From Bacteroidales bacterium (GTDB lineage Bacteria > Bacteroidota > Bacteroidia > Bacteroidales > UBA932), in contig JAFVAU010000025.1 in the NCBI GenBank assembly GCA_017480345.1, positions 156,793 to 220,792 of the forward strand: a stretch of DNA of 64,000 bases, in the 5' to 3' direction. Positions 18,262-26,728 of this stretch are shown piece by piece. Position 1 is the first letter of the stretch; every line of letters starts with the position of its first letter. Both the position numbers and the translations under genes were made by a program. Below the pieces are notes generated by a model. The model made no database searches. It saw nothing but the letters and a program-made list of their open reading frames with translations, and was not told the origin of the DNA.

Positions 18262-19191
18262 ATGGAAAAAGTCAAATGCCTGATTCTGGGCGGAGGTCCC
18301 GCAGGATTCACCGCCGCCATCTACGCGGCCCGCGCCAACCTGTCCCCAGTTGTGTATGAGGGAATCCAGCCGGGCGGACAGCTCACCACCACTACCATCG
18401 TGGAGAACTTCCCCGGTTTCCCGGGCGGAGTGGATGCCAACACCCTCATGGACAAGATGCGGGAGCAGGCAAAAAGCTTCGGGGCCGATGTCCGCAGCGG
18501 CACCGCCACCGCGGCAGACCTTTCCCATCGGCCTTTCAAAGTGGTGATTGACGGGGAAACGGAGCTGGAAGCCCAGACCCTCATCATCGCCACCGGCGCC
18601 CAGGCCCGTTATCTGGGACTCCCGTCAGAAGAGAAGTTCAAGGGGGCCGGCGTGAGCGCCTGCGCCACCTGCGACGGCTTCTTCTACCGCAAGCGCACCG
18701 TAGCCGTGGTGGGCGGAGGTGATACCGCCTGCGAAGACGCCCTGTACCTGGCTTCCCTGGCCAAGAAAGTGTACATGATTGTGCGCAGGGACGTTTTCCG
18801 CGCTTCCAAGATCATGCAGGAGAAAGTGTTCTCCACCCCAAACATCGAGGTGCTTTGGAACTGCAACACGCAGGAGGTGCTGGGAAACGAGATGGGTGTC
18901 ACGGGAGCCCGCCTCCTGAAAAAAGACGGCACCGTTTTTGATATAGCCATCGACGGATTTTTCCTGGCCATCGGCCATACTCCCGCCTCGGAGCTCTTCG
19001 CTCCCTACCTGGAGAGGGATGCAGCCGGGTACATCGTTACCAAGCCCGGCAGTTCGGAAACCGCCGTTTCGGGCGTTTATGCGGCCGGAGACGTGCAGGA
19101 CCCGCGCTACCGCCAGGCCATCACGGCGGCCGCCTCGGGATGCATGGCGGCCCGCGACGCGGAAAAATTCCTTTTGGAACAAGCAAATTAG
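18262..19191 (+). CDS. trxB: thioredoxin reductase
   Basis: 309 residues from ATG 18262; a TTG three codons upstream overlaps the previous stop and is less likely. A low-molecular-weight flavoprotein that reduces thioredoxin with NADPH. Seen: the FAD site GGGPAGFTAAIYAARA, the redox pair CATC (Cys134, Cys137), the NADPH site VVGGGDTACEDALYLA and the C-terminal FAD site GVYAAGDVQDPRYRQ. It lies in the middle of an envelope-related gene run. Confidence 0.96.
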   Translation: MEKVKCLILGGGPAGFTAAIYAARANLSPVVYEGIQPGGQLTTTTIVENFPGFPGGVDANTLMDKMREQAKSFGADVRSGTATAADLSHRPFKVVIDGETELEAQTLIIATGAQARYLGLPSEEKFKGAGVSACATCDGFFYRKRTVAVVGGGDTACEDALYLASLAKKVYMIVRRDVFRASKIMQEKVFSTPNIEVLWNCNTQEVLGNEMGVTGARLLKKDGTVFDIAIDGFFLAIGHTPASELFAPYLERDAAGYIVTKPGSSETAVSGVYAAGDVQDPRYRQAITAAASGCMAARDAEKFLLEQAN

Positions 19192-19197
19192 AGAAAG

Positions 19198-20016
19198 ATG
19201 AGAAAACTGAAACTGACGTTTTTGATGCTCCTGGGCCTTACAGCCGCCATTTCCTGCAAGTCGCAGTATGAGATCCTGCTCAACTCCGGAGACGTGGATG
19301 CCAAGTACGACGCCGCCATGGAACTTTTCTCCCAGAAGAAATATGCCAAAGCCGCGCAGCTCTTCGAATCCATGTCCGTGCTCACCAGCGGCACCGAGAG
19401 GGATGACACCGTCCAGTACTACTGGGGCCTCTCCAACTACAGGCACAAGGACTATTATACGGCCGAATCCAACTTCGCCCGCTTCATAGAGAACTTCCCC
19501 CGAAGTCCCTTTGCGGCCGATGCCCAATTCTACCGGCTGGACTGCCTGTACAGGGCCACCTACCGCTGGGAACTGGACCAGCAGCCCACCCGCGCCTGCA
19601 TGGCCTATATCTATGAATACATGCGCGAGCGTCCGGACGACATCCACATCCCGGCCTGTCAGACCATGCTCACCGACCTTCAGGACCGCCTGGACCGCAA
19701 GGACTTCGAAGCCGGAAAGCTTTACTACGCCATGGAAGACTATCCCGCCGCCCGGCTCAAGCTCCAGAACGTACTCAAGAACAATTCGGAGAACGGCTAC
19801 CGGGAGGAAATCCTGTATTACACGGCCATGTCTTCCTACCACTATGCCCGCCTGAGCGTAGTCCAGAAGCAGAAAGACCGCTACCTGAACTTCGTGGACG
19901 ACTACCTGAACTTCGTGGGAGAGTATCCCGAGTCGGCCCACCGGAAAGAACTGGACCGCCTGTACCGTCAGGTCCAGAAGTTCCTGGGAAGGGGCGGAGA
20001 GACGGAAGAAAAATAA
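19198..20016 (+). CDS. bamD: BamD, outer-membrane assembly lipoprotein
   Basis: 272 residues. The lipobox (AAISC, Cys20) is followed by tetratricopeptide repeats: YDAAMELFSQKKYAKAAQLFE, YYWGLSNYRHKDYYTAESNF and later pairs, ending in a charged tail. BamD is the essential lipoprotein partner of BamA; it recruits barrel substrates at the inner face of the outer membrane. The FPRSPFAADAQFYRLDCLY segment is typical of the family. It follows trxB by 6 nt. Confidence 0.9.
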   Translation: MRKLKLTFLMLLGLTAAISCKSQYEILLNSGDVDAKYDAAMELFSQKKYAKAAQLFESMSVLTSGTERDDTVQYYWGLSNYRHKDYYTAESNFARFIENFPRSPFAADAQFYRLDCLYRATYRWELDQQPTRACMAYIYEYMRERPDDIHIPACQTMLTDLQDRLDRKDFEAGKLYYAMEDYPAARLKLQNVLKNNSENGYREEILYYTAMSSYHYARLSVVQKQKDRYLNFVDDYLNFVGEYPESAHRKELDRLYRQVQKFLGRGGETEEK

Positions 20017-20074
20017 TTGAAACTTCCCTCCCGCAGCGGCGGTAATTAAATATGGAACAACGTAATTTACCATA

Positions 20075-20419
20075 ATGGAAAACAAGAAAAAAGTACCTGT
20101 GAACACGGTGACGCGCGACATCAAGAACCTGGCCGCCCCCACCGGAAACATCTATGAATCCGTGGTGATTCTCTACAAGCGCGCCAACCAGATTGCCGTT
20201 GAAGAGAAGAAGGAGCTCATGAAGAAACTGGACGAGTTCCGCGGAGATCGCGACACCATGGAAGAAGTGTTCGAGAACAAGGAGCAGATCGAAATCTCCA
20301 AGTACTACGAGCGCCAGCCCAAACCGGACCTCACCGCCATCGCCGAATTCGAGAACGGAGAGCTGTACTACCGCAGGGCCTCCGACGAAAATCCCATAGA
20401 CATCGAGAGCGGCAAATAA
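20075..20419 (+). CDS. rpoZ: RNA polymerase omega subunit (RpoZ/Rpb6 type)
   Basis: 114 residues. The segment NLAAPTGNIYESVVILYKRANQIAVEEKKEL matches the Bacteroidetes omega family, in which the YE..V....RA.Q motif contacts the beta-prime C-terminus. The Glu-rich C-terminal half is typical. It lies between bamD (58-nt gap) and recN (1-nt gap), a common Bacteroidetes arrangement. Confidence 0.9.
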   Translation: MENKKKVPVNTVTRDIKNLAAPTGNIYESVVILYKRANQIAVEEKKELMKKLDEFRGDRDTMEEVFENKEQIEISKYYERQPKPDLTAIAEFENGELYYRRASDENPIDIESGK

Positions 20420-20420
20420 G

Positions 20421-22067
20421 ATGCTGTACAGCCTCTCGGTCTCTCACTACATCCTCATAGACTCTCTGGATACCACTTTTCCGGAGGGTCTCAATATTAT
20501 TACCGGAGAGACCGGAGCCGGCAAATCCATCCTTCTGGGGGCCCTGTCCCTGGTACTGGGTGCCAAGGCCGATGCCGCCATGGTGGGCGAAGGCAGCGAC
20601 AGCTGCATCGTGGAAGCCGAGTTCGGCATCACCCCCGCCATCCGGAAAATCCTGAAAGATTCAGACCTTCCCGACGAAGGCGACAGGCTGATCCTTCGGC
20701 GCACCGTTGCCCGCAGCGGCCGCTCCCGCAGCTTCGCCAACGACGAGCCGGTCACCCTGCCGGTGCTGCAGGAATTGTCGGCCCAGTTGGTGGACATCCA
20801 TTCCCAGCACCAGACCCTCAAACTCATGGAAGAGCGCTTCCGGATGGATGCGCTGGATGCCCGCGGAGGCACCCTGGCCCTGCGGGAAGAGTGCGGTGCC
20901 CTGTGGACCCGCATCCTGGAAAGCCGCCGGGAGCTGGAAGCCCTGGAAAAGAGGAAAGCATCGGCCCAGGCCGATGAAGAGTATAACTCCACCCGCTGGG
21001 AACGCCTTCATCAGGCGCAGCTGCGGGAAGGGGAGGTGGAAGAGCTGGAAGCCCGTCAGAACGGGCTGGCCCATGCAGAGCAGATCAAACAGACGCTCTG
21101 CTCGGTGGAAGAGCTGCTCTCCCCCTCCTCCGACCAGGCGGCCTCTCCTTCGGGGCTGCTCCGCGAAGCGGCCCGCCGGCTGGAAAAAGCCGCCGGCTTC
21201 ATTCCTTCGCTGGGAGAGCTGGCGCAGAGGATGGAATCGGCCCGGGTGGATGTAGAAGACATTGCGCAGGAAGTGAGCTTGGCCAACAGCCGCGCAGAGG
21301 CCTCCCCCGAGGAACTCTCCCAGGTGGAGGAACGGCTTTCCCTCCTGTACGGCCTTCTGCAGAAGCACGGCGTCAAAACCATCGGGGAGCTCATTGAGGA
21401 AAGAGACCGCCTGGAAGGACTGGTTTCCGACGCCTCTTCCCTGGAGCAGGCGTGCGAGCGCGTCCGGAAAGAACTTCAGGAATTGGAAGGCCGACATCTG
21501 GACCTGTGCGCCCGGCTGCACGAAGCCCGCAAGGCGGCATCCATCCCTTTTTCCGACGAAATTACGGCGGTTCTTCATTCGTTGGAACTGGACCACGCCG
21601 CCTTCCAGGTAGAACTGACGGAAGTGCCCGCCGGCACCCTGGGGGCCGATTCCGTTCATTTCCTCTTCTCCTCCACGGGGAAGAACCTCACGGAGATTTC
21701 CAAGGCGGCATCCGGCGGTGAACTGTCCCGCATCATGCTCAGCCTCAAATCCGTAATGGCCCGCCACACGCAGATGCCCACCCTCATCTTCGACGAGATT
21801 GACACGGGCGTTTCCGGATCGGCCGCCGACAAAATGGGTTCCCTCATCTGCCGGATGGGAGAGCACATGCAGGTGTTTGCCATCACCCATCTGCCGCAAG
21901 TGGCGGCCAAGGGCCATGCCCATTATCTTGTGAGCAAGAAAGACGACGTAACCAATATCCAGAGCCTGGACGGCGAAGGCCGTGTGAGGGAGCTGGCCCG
22001 GATGCTTTCCGGCACCACGGTCACGCCCGAAGCCATCGCCAACGCCCAAGCCCTGCTAAACGCATAA
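20421..22067 (+). CDS. recN: DNA repair ATPase RecN
   Basis: 548 residues, SMC-like. The Walker A site is at the N-terminus (IITGETGAGKSILLGALSL), a coiled coil spans ~150-370, and the C-terminus has the ABC signature ASGGELSRIMLSLK, Walker B PTLIFDEIDTGVSG and the switch His region AITHLPQVAA. RecN organises broken DNA ends for recombination. Start ATG 20421 is 1 nt after the rpoZ stop. Frame and length are normal. Confidence 0.96.
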   Translation: MLYSLSVSHYILIDSLDTTFPEGLNIITGETGAGKSILLGALSLVLGAKADAAMVGEGSDSCIVEAEFGITPAIRKILKDSDLPDEGDRLILRRTVARSGRSRSFANDEPVTLPVLQELSAQLVDIHSQHQTLKLMEERFRMDALDARGGTLALREECGALWTRILESRRELEALEKRKASAQADEEYNSTRWERLHQAQLREGEVEELEARQNGLAHAEQIKQTLCSVEELLSPSSDQAASPSGLLREAARRLEKAAGFIPSLGELAQRMESARVDVEDIAQEVSLANSRAEASPEELSQVEERLSLLYGLLQKHGVKTIGELIEERDRLEGLVSDASSLEQACERVRKELQELEGRHLDLCARLHEARKAASIPFSDEITAVLHSLELDHAAFQVELTEVPAGTLGADSVHFLFSSTGKNLTEISKAASGGELSRIMLSLKSVMARHTQMPTLIFDEIDTGVSGSAADKMGSLICRMGEHMQVFAITHLPQVAAKGHAHYLVSKKDDVTNIQSLDGEGRVRELARMLSGTTVTPEAIANAQALLNA

Positions 22068-22070
22068 ACC

Positions 22071-22526
22071 ATGCCCCAGACCACTCTCCCCGCCCCCACC
22101 ATGGATGAATTCCTCTCCCATTTGAGACGGCATGGACTCAAGGCCACCCGGCAGCGGATGGCCGTCCATGAAGTCATGATGAGGCTGGGACATGCATCGG
22201 CCGATATGGTTTCGGCCCAGCTGGCCCAAAGGGGGATGCATGTCACCGTTGCCTCCGTCTACAACATCCTGAGCGGCCTGGCCGACAAAAGGATTTATTC
22301 CCGGCGTCTGTCCGCCACCAGCAAGATGTTCTTTGACGTGAACACCGTTCGCCACATCCACCTCTACGACAGGGAAAACCATACTTACCGGGACCTGATA
22401 GACGAGGAACTGAGCATGCTGGTAGCCTCCCACCTGCGGCGGCGCAAATTCAAGGGCTATACCGTAGAAGATATTGACATACAACTTATTGCACATCCGA
22501 CGAAAAGTAAATCCAAAGCGATATGA
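22071..22526 (+). CDS. Fur-family transcriptional regulator
   Basis: 151 residues. The N-terminal winged helix is typical (LKATRQRMAVHEVMMRLGHASADMVSAQL, then VTVASVYNILSGLADKRI, the recognition helix). The dimerisation domain keeps the His-x-His metal element (RHIHLYD) but has no CxxC pairs, indeed no Cys at all, so the structural zinc site of Fur, Zur and PerR is missing. Similar Cys-less Fur-like proteins occur in Bacteroidetes. Targets cannot be inferred. The last codons overlap the next gene as ATGA. Confidence 0.85.
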   Translation: MPQTTLPAPTMDEFLSHLRRHGLKATRQRMAVHEVMMRLGHASADMVSAQLAQRGMHVTVASVYNILSGLADKRIYSRRLSATSKMFFDVNTVRHIHLYDRENHTYRDLIDEELSMLVASHLRRRKFKGYTVEDIDIQLIAHPTKSKSKAI

Positions 22527-23164
22527 AAAAACTGATTCCTTTCATTCTGGCCTTCCTTCCCCTTGTGGTTTCCTGCAAACTGGAAGACACGTTCACCCAG
22601 ACCAACGTACAGGAAATGGTAACGGTGAAAGAGGGCGTTCTCCTCAATGACAACGGCTACGTCCTCAACGTGACGGAAGATGCCGTGGGCGCCGCCAACT
22701 GGAAAATAGAAGGAAACCGTTATCTGGCGCTCTTCGATATCCTGAACCGTGCCCTGGACATCCGGCTCAAAGAGGTGGTCAAGGCCTCCATCGTATATCC
22801 TGCCGAATATGACGAGACTGAAGAGTATCCCGCAGACCCGCTGAGTCCGGAAATGGCCGGCATCAGCGGAGGTTATCTGAACCTGGGCCTCACCTACTAC
22901 AAGGCCAAAGGCTCCCATGCCGCCCATCCCATCCGCTTTTACGAAGAGGTGAAAGGGACCGTACATTATATACATATCACCCACGAAGGTAACGGAGAAG
23001 ACCCCACCCGGATGGACGAGAAAGACCTGGAAACGGACGTTTCCATCTTCTCCCTGCCCATCGAAATGAGCAGCAACGACAGGTTTGCCCTGGTCATGAA
23101 CGTTATCACAAAGGACAGCGCCGGCAAGCAAACCGTAGAGGAAAAAACCATTAATCTTTACTAA
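22523..23164 (+). CDS. NigD-like lipoprotein
   Basis: 213 residues. Lipobox VVSC (Cys18), then a region resembling the NigD N-terminal OB-like domain (GVLLNDNGYVLNVTED, then RYLALFDILNRALDIRLKEV) and the C-terminal beta domain (YHITHEGNG-like and DVSIFSLPIEM). The NigD family is named for a bacteriocin immunity locus, but most members are widespread Bacteroidetes lipoproteins of unknown role. It is translationally coupled to the Fur-family gene, so that regulator may control it. It ends the long plus-strand run. Confidence 0.75.
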   Translation: MKKLIPFILAFLPLVVSCKLEDTFTQTNVQEMVTVKEGVLLNDNGYVLNVTEDAVGAANWKIEGNRYLALFDILNRALDIRLKEVVKASIVYPAEYDETEEYPADPLSPEMAGISGGYLNLGLTYYKAKGSHAAHPIRFYEEVKGTVHYIHITHEGNGEDPTRMDEKDLETDVSIFSLPIEMSSNDRFALVMNVITKDSAGKQTVEEKTINLY

Positions 23165-23167
23165 TAT

Positions 23168-23198
23168 TTTGGAAATCCCAAAATAATCCTTACATTTG
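23168..23198 (+). promoter_or_regulatory. tRNA-His promoter (TTTG - 19 nt - TACATTTG)
   Basis: TTTG at 23168-23171 is 19 nt from TACATTTG at 23191-23198; the tRNA starts 13 nt later. A full consensus match. Confidence 0.9.
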
Positions 23199-23211
23199 CA
23201 GTCCCAAACAC

Positions 23212-23285
23212 GGTGGATGTAGTTCAGCTGGTAGAGCATCGGATTGTGGTTCCGAGTGTCGTGGGTTCGAGCCCCATCATCCACC
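23212..23285 (+). tRNA. tRNA-His (anticodon GTG)
   Basis: The acceptor stem GTGGATG/CATCCAC, the extra G(-1) opposite C73 that marks tRNA-His, the D arm GTTCAGCTGGTAGAGC, the anticodon loop with GTG, and the T arm GTGGGTTCGAGCCCCAT are all present. CCA is not encoded. A hairpin (CGAAGTTG with CAACTTCG at 23286-23327) follows directly. Confidence 0.96.
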
Positions 23286-23331
23286 CGAAGTTGCACTATT
23301 GCACAGGGCTAACGCTTCACAACTTCGCCAA

Positions 23332-23378
23332 ACGTTACCCCTTCCCTAAATCCCTCCCCTCAGGGGAGGGACTTTTGT
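23332..23378 (-). repeat. dispersed 47-nt repeat, copy A (intergenic)
   Basis: Read on the minus strand, these 47 nt match 42361-42407 (plus strand) with four differences (43/47). The repeat holds a G/C stem (CCCTCCCC with its complement, here 23352-23370) flanked by ACAAAAGT and GTAACGT. In this copy the stem followed by CTTTTG can also end the tRNA-His transcript. The second copy forms the MurC C-terminus. Confidence 0.85.
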
Positions 23379-23383
23379 TATAA

Positions 23384-23425
23384 ATACATTCACGGAACGG
23401 AGAAATACATCCATGTAACGGAGAA
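23384..23425 (+). repeat. two tandem 21-bp repeats upstream of the carboxyltransferase promoter
   Basis: 23384-23404 and 23405-23425 are adjacent 21-bp units, identical at 18 of 21 positions, both ending AACGGAGAA. They cover the -33 region and stop 6 nt before the -7 box. A 21-bp spacing puts the copies on one DNA face, as for an operator pair. The binding protein is unknown. Confidence 0.7.
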
Positions 23426-23431
23426 AATTAT

Positions 23432-23439
23432 TATCTTTG
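23432..23439 (+). promoter_or_regulatory. -7 promoter box of the carboxyltransferase gene
   Basis: TATCTTTG fits TAnnTTTG and lies 27 nt before ATG 23467. There is no TTG at the -33 spacing, where the tandem repeats lie instead, which suggests an activator-dependent promoter. Confidence 0.65.
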
Positions 23440-23466
23440 TGGATACGATAATAATGACACTGATAT

Positions 23467-25251
23467 ATGGCAAAACGTGAAATCAAGTTCTCCCTGGTGT
23501 ACAGGGACATGTGGCAGAGCTCCGGCAAATATGTGCCCCGGGTGGACCAGCTGGTGGAGGTGGCTCCGGCCATCATCGACATGGGCTGTTTTGACCGCGT
23601 GGAAACCAATGGCGGCGCCTTCGAGCAGGTGAACCTCCTGTTCGGAGAGAACCCCAACAAGGCCGTACGGGCCTGGACGGCGCCCTTCCACAAGGCCGGT
23701 ATCCAGACGCACATGCTGGAGCGCGGCCTCAACGCCCTCCGCATGAATCCTGTTCCGCTGGATGTACGCGAACTCATGTTCAAGGTGAAGAAGAAACAGG
23801 GCACGGACATTGCCCGTTCCTTCTGCGGCCTCAACGACCACCGCAACCTCAAGGGCTCCGTGATTGGCGCCAAGAAGGGCGGCATGATTTCCCAGGTGGC
23901 CCTCTCCATCACCTACTCCCCCGTCCACACCGTGGCCTACTACATGGACATCGTGGACAAAGTGGTGGAATATGGGGCCGACGAAATTTGCCTCAAGGAT
24001 ATGGCAGGCATCGGCCGGCCCAACATGCTGGCGGAACTGGTGGCCGACATCAAGAAGAAATACCCCCACATCAAGGTGCAGTACCACGGCCATACCGGCC
24101 CCGGCTTCTCCCCGGCCTCCATGCTGGAGGTGGCCCGCGCCGGCGCGGATTATCTGGACGTAGCCGTGGAGCCCCTCTCCTGGGGCAAGGTGCACCCCGA
24201 CGTGATTACCATCCGGGAGATGCTCCGCTGCGACGGCTTCCTGGTAAAAGACCTCAACATGGACGCCTACATGGAGGTGCGCCGCCTCACCCAGAAATTC
24301 ATAGACGACTTCCTGGGCTACTGGATCAACCCCTCTAACGCCAAGATGACCTCCCTGCTGGTGGGCTGCGGCCTGCCCGGCGGAATGATGGGCTCTATGA
24401 TGGCCGATCTGAAGGGCTTCCAGGGCGCCATCAACGCCGCCCAGCGGGCCCACGGCCGTCCGGAGATGAGCCTGGACACCCTGATGGTGAAGCTCTTCGA
24501 GGAAGTGGAATACGTATGGCCCCGCCTGGGCTATCCGCCGCTGGTAACCCCCTTCAGCCAGTATGTGAAAAACACCGCCCTCATGAACCTGTTCAACATG
24601 CTCTCCGACAAGCCCCGCTGGACCACCATCGACAAGGACACCTGGGGCATGATCCTGGGCAACATGGGCAAACTGCCCGGTGAACTGGCTCCGGAAATTG
24701 TGGCCCTGGCCAAGGAGAAAGGCATGGAATTCAGCACCGGCAACCCGCAGGACAATTATCCCGACGAACTGCCCAAGTTCCGCAAGATGATGGACGAGGA
24801 AGGCTGGGATTACGGCGAAGACGACGAAGAACTCTTCGAGCTGGCCATGCACGAGCGCCAGTACCGGGATTACCGCAGCGGCCTGGCCAAGGAACGCTTC
24901 AACAAGGAACTGGAAGAACTCAAGGCCAAGGCCGGCGCCCCCATCGTGGTGGAACGCCCCGTGGTGGAGATGCCCAAATTCTCCGTAGAGGAATATATGC
25001 AGAAATACCCCAAGGCCACCCCGGTCCAGTGCCCTGTGAAGGGACAGCTGCTGTGGGAGCTGGATGTGGACGACGCCTCCAAGGCGCCCGTCGTGGGCCG
25101 CAAGGTAAAGGCCGGCGAGGTGGTGGGCCATGTTCAGACCTATTATGGCATTGAAGACATAGTGGCCGCCGTGGATGGCCTGCTGGTAGCCGTGCTGGGC
25201 AAACAGGGAGACGCCGTGGCCAAAGGAGAGATCATTGCCTTCGTACAGTAA
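23467..25251 (+). CDS. pyruvate/oxaloacetate carboxyltransferase-type protein; biotinyl-like domain lacks the biotin lysine
   Basis: 594 residues. The N-terminal carboxyltransferase TIM barrel (~8-300) has the RDxxQS motif (13-18), the metal-binding and carbamylation Lys in CLKDMAG (Lys177) and HxH (His207, His209), as in pyruvate carboxylase and oxaloacetate decarboxylase alpha. A middle domain (~300-480) and a Pro/Val-rich linker lead to a C-terminal biotinyl/lipoyl-fold domain (~520-594). There the EAMKM hairpin is replaced by QTYYG (557-561); Tyr560 (TAT) sits where biotin is attached. The enzyme may use a separate biotin carrier, or the domain may be structural only. No decarboxylase beta or gamma subunit gene lies beside it. 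Confidence 0.85.
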   Translation: MAKREIKFSLVYRDMWQSSGKYVPRVDQLVEVAPAIIDMGCFDRVETNGGAFEQVNLLFGENPNKAVRAWTAPFHKAGIQTHMLERGLNALRMNPVPLDVRELMFKVKKKQGTDIARSFCGLNDHRNLKGSVIGAKKGGMISQVALSITYSPVHTVAYYMDIVDKVVEYGADEICLKDMAGIGRPNMLAELVADIKKKYPHIKVQYHGHTGPGFSPASMLEVARAGADYLDVAVEPLSWGKVHPDVITIREMLRCDGFLVKDLNMDAYMEVRRLTQKFIDDFLGYWINPSNAKMTSLLVGCGLPGGMMGSMMADLKGFQGAINAAQRAHGRPEMSLDTLMVKLFEEVEYVWPRLGYPPLVTPFSQYVKNTALMNLFNMLSDKPRWTTIDKDTWGMILGNMGKLPGELAPEIVALAKEKGMEFSTGNPQDNYPDELPKFRKMMDEEGWDYGEDDEELFELAMHERQYRDYRSGLAKERFNKELEELKAKAGAPIVVERPVVEMPKFSVEEYMQKYPKATPVQCPVKGQLLWELDVDDASKAPVVGRKVKAGEVVGHVQTYYGIEDIVAAVDGLLVAVLGKQGDAVAKGEIIAFVQ

Positions 25252-25305
25252 AAAAGCGGGAGATTTTTCTTACTGAAAATCGGTTAAAACCCACAAAAAG
25301 CATCT

Positions 25306-25341
25306 GAAACAACACAATCTTTTTTACGATTGTGTTGTTTC
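25306..25341 (+). terminator. long hairpin between the carboxyltransferase and radC genes
   Basis: A perfect 14-bp inverted repeat (25306-25319 with 25328-25341) around an 8-nt T-rich loop, 54 nt after the stop. The following TCGTTTATT is only partly T-rich, so termination is likely but not textbook. Confidence 0.7.
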
Positions 25342-25367
25342 TCGTTTATTCCCCTTATCTTGCCGCC

Positions 25368-26054
25368 ATGAAAATCAAACAACTGGTGGCGGACGAACGT
25401 CCCCGCGAAAAACTGAGGCTTCGGGGAGCCAAATCCCTGTCCAATGCGGAACTGCTGGCCATCCTGCTGGGAAGCGGTACCGGAGGGAAAAACGTAGTGG
25501 AAGTGGCGCAGGAACTGCTGCTGTGTGCCGACGGCCGCCTCACCCTGCTGGGAGCCATGCCCCTGGAGCGGCTCACGGAACAAAAGGGCGTCGGCGAAGT
25601 GAGGGCTATCGGCATCATGGCGGCCATCGAGCTGGGGCGGCGCAGCTTCGAGGAGATGGCGCTTATAGACAAACGCACCGTCACCAATCCCCGAATGGTA
25701 TACCAGATTATGCTCCCTTCCCTCAAACACCTGGATCACGAGGAATCCTGGGTTCTGTACCTGAACCGGGCCGGCTATCTCCTGGGCAAGGAAAGGATTA
25801 CCGTAGGCCGTATGGAGACCACCCTTATCGACACACCCCGGATTGTCCGGCGGGCCATTGAGAAACAATGCACCCAGGTGGTGCTGGTGCACAACCATCC
25901 CTCCGGGCAGCCCCTCCCCTCCCAGGCCGATATCCACCAGACGGACCTGCTGCGCAAAGCGCTGGGGGCGGTGGAAATCGGCCTGATGGACCATATTATC
26001 GTTGCGGAAGATTCATTCTTTTCTTTTTCTGAAGAAAAGATTATCTTTGCGTAG
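25368..26054 (+). CDS. radC: RadC-family JAB/MPN-domain protein
   Basis: 228 residues from ATG 25368; a farther-upstream non-ATG start would run through the hairpin. The N-terminal UPF0758 helix-hairpin-helix region (GAKSLSNAELLAILLGSGT, then KGVGEVRAIGIMAA) is followed by the JAMM metalloprotease-like motif HNHPSGQPLPSQAD (His175, His177, Asp188). Despite the name, a role in DNA repair is not established for this family. TATCTTG at 25356-25362 is a weak -7-like box, which would leave almost no leader. The upp promoter lies in its last codons. Confidence 0.92.
   Translation: MKIKQLVADERPREKLRLRGAKSLSNAELLAILLGSGTGGKNVVEVAQELLLCADGRLTLLGAMPLERLTEQKGVGEVRAIGIMAAIELGRRSFEEMALIDKRTVTNPRMVYQIMLPSLKHLDHEESWVLYLNRAGYLLGKERITVGRMETTLIDTPRIVRRAIEKQCTQVVLVHNHPSGQPLPSQADIHQTDLLRKALGAVEIGLMDHIIVAEDSFFSFSEEKIIFA
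26042..26049 (+). promoter_or_regulatory. upp promoter -7 box, inside the radC end
   Basis: TATCTTTG lies within the last codons of radC and 25 nt before ATG 26075; the -33 position is T-rich (CTTTTC). Confidence 0.65.
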
Positions 26055-26074
26055 TGATCTAATGTTCCCAGGCT

Positions 26075-26728
26075 ATGAAAGTAATCAATCTCTCCGAAAG
26101 CAATTCGGTTCTTGGCAATTTCATCGCAGAAATCCGCGATGCCCGTATTCAGAAAGACAGTCTTCGCTTCCGCACCAATCTGGAGAGGGTGGGCTTCGTC
26201 TTCGGTTACGAAATCTCCCGTCAGCTAAGCTATTCGGAGAAGGAGGTCCAGACGCCCCTGGGAATCGCATCGGTATCCACCTCGGATACACCCCTGGTGA
26301 TTGCCGCCATCCTGCGGGCGGGCCTGCCTCTGCAAAGCGGTCTGCTGCAAGTGTTCGACCATGCCCAGAGCGCCTTCCTGTCCACCTTCCGCAAGCTGGG
26401 CAAGGGAGACTATTTCAAGGTGTTCGCAGACTATTGCACCTGCCCTTCCCTTGAAGGGAAAACCCTTATCGTGGCAGATCCCATGCTGGCCACGGGCTCT
26501 TCCATGGAATCGGCCCTGAAAAAACTCAAGGAGGAAGGCGGAGACGCCACGCACATCCACATGGTGTGCCCGGTGGCCAGCCGCTACGCGGTGGACCAGC
26601 TGTGCCAGAAACTGGGAGAGGGCTACACCCTCTGGGTGGCGGCCATCGACGAGGAACTCACCAGCCACAACTACATCATCCCCGGCCTGGGAGACGCCGG
26701 AGACCTGGCCTACGGAGAAAAGCTATAA
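26075..26728 (+). CDS. upp: uracil phosphoribosyltransferase
   Basis: 217 residues. It salvages uracil to UMP with PRPP. The PRPP loop LIVADPMLATGSSM (~131-144), the IAAILRAGLPL strand-loop, the CPVASRYAVDQL region and the C-terminal ELTSHNYIIPGLGDAGDLAYG uracil-binding segment are diagnostic. It is convergent with rpoN, and the two coding regions overlap by 6 nt at their 3' ends, leaving no room for a terminator. Confidence 0.96.
   Translation: MKVINLSESNSVLGNFIAEIRDARIQKDSLRFRTNLERVGFVFGYEISRQLSYSEKEVQTPLGIASVSTSDTPLVIAAILRAGLPLQSGLLQVFDHAQSAFLSTFRKLGKGDYFKVFADYCTCPSLEGKTLIVADPMLATGSSMESALKKLKEEGGDATHIHMVCPVASRYAVDQLCQKLGEGYTLWVAAIDEELTSHNYIIPGLGDAGDLAYGEKL

Noticed and set aside
23286-23327. 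CGAAGTTG/CAACTTCG hairpin after tRNA-His as the main terminator
   Set aside because: There is no T-run after it, and the loop is 26 nt; the downstream G/C stem with CTTTTG is the better terminator.
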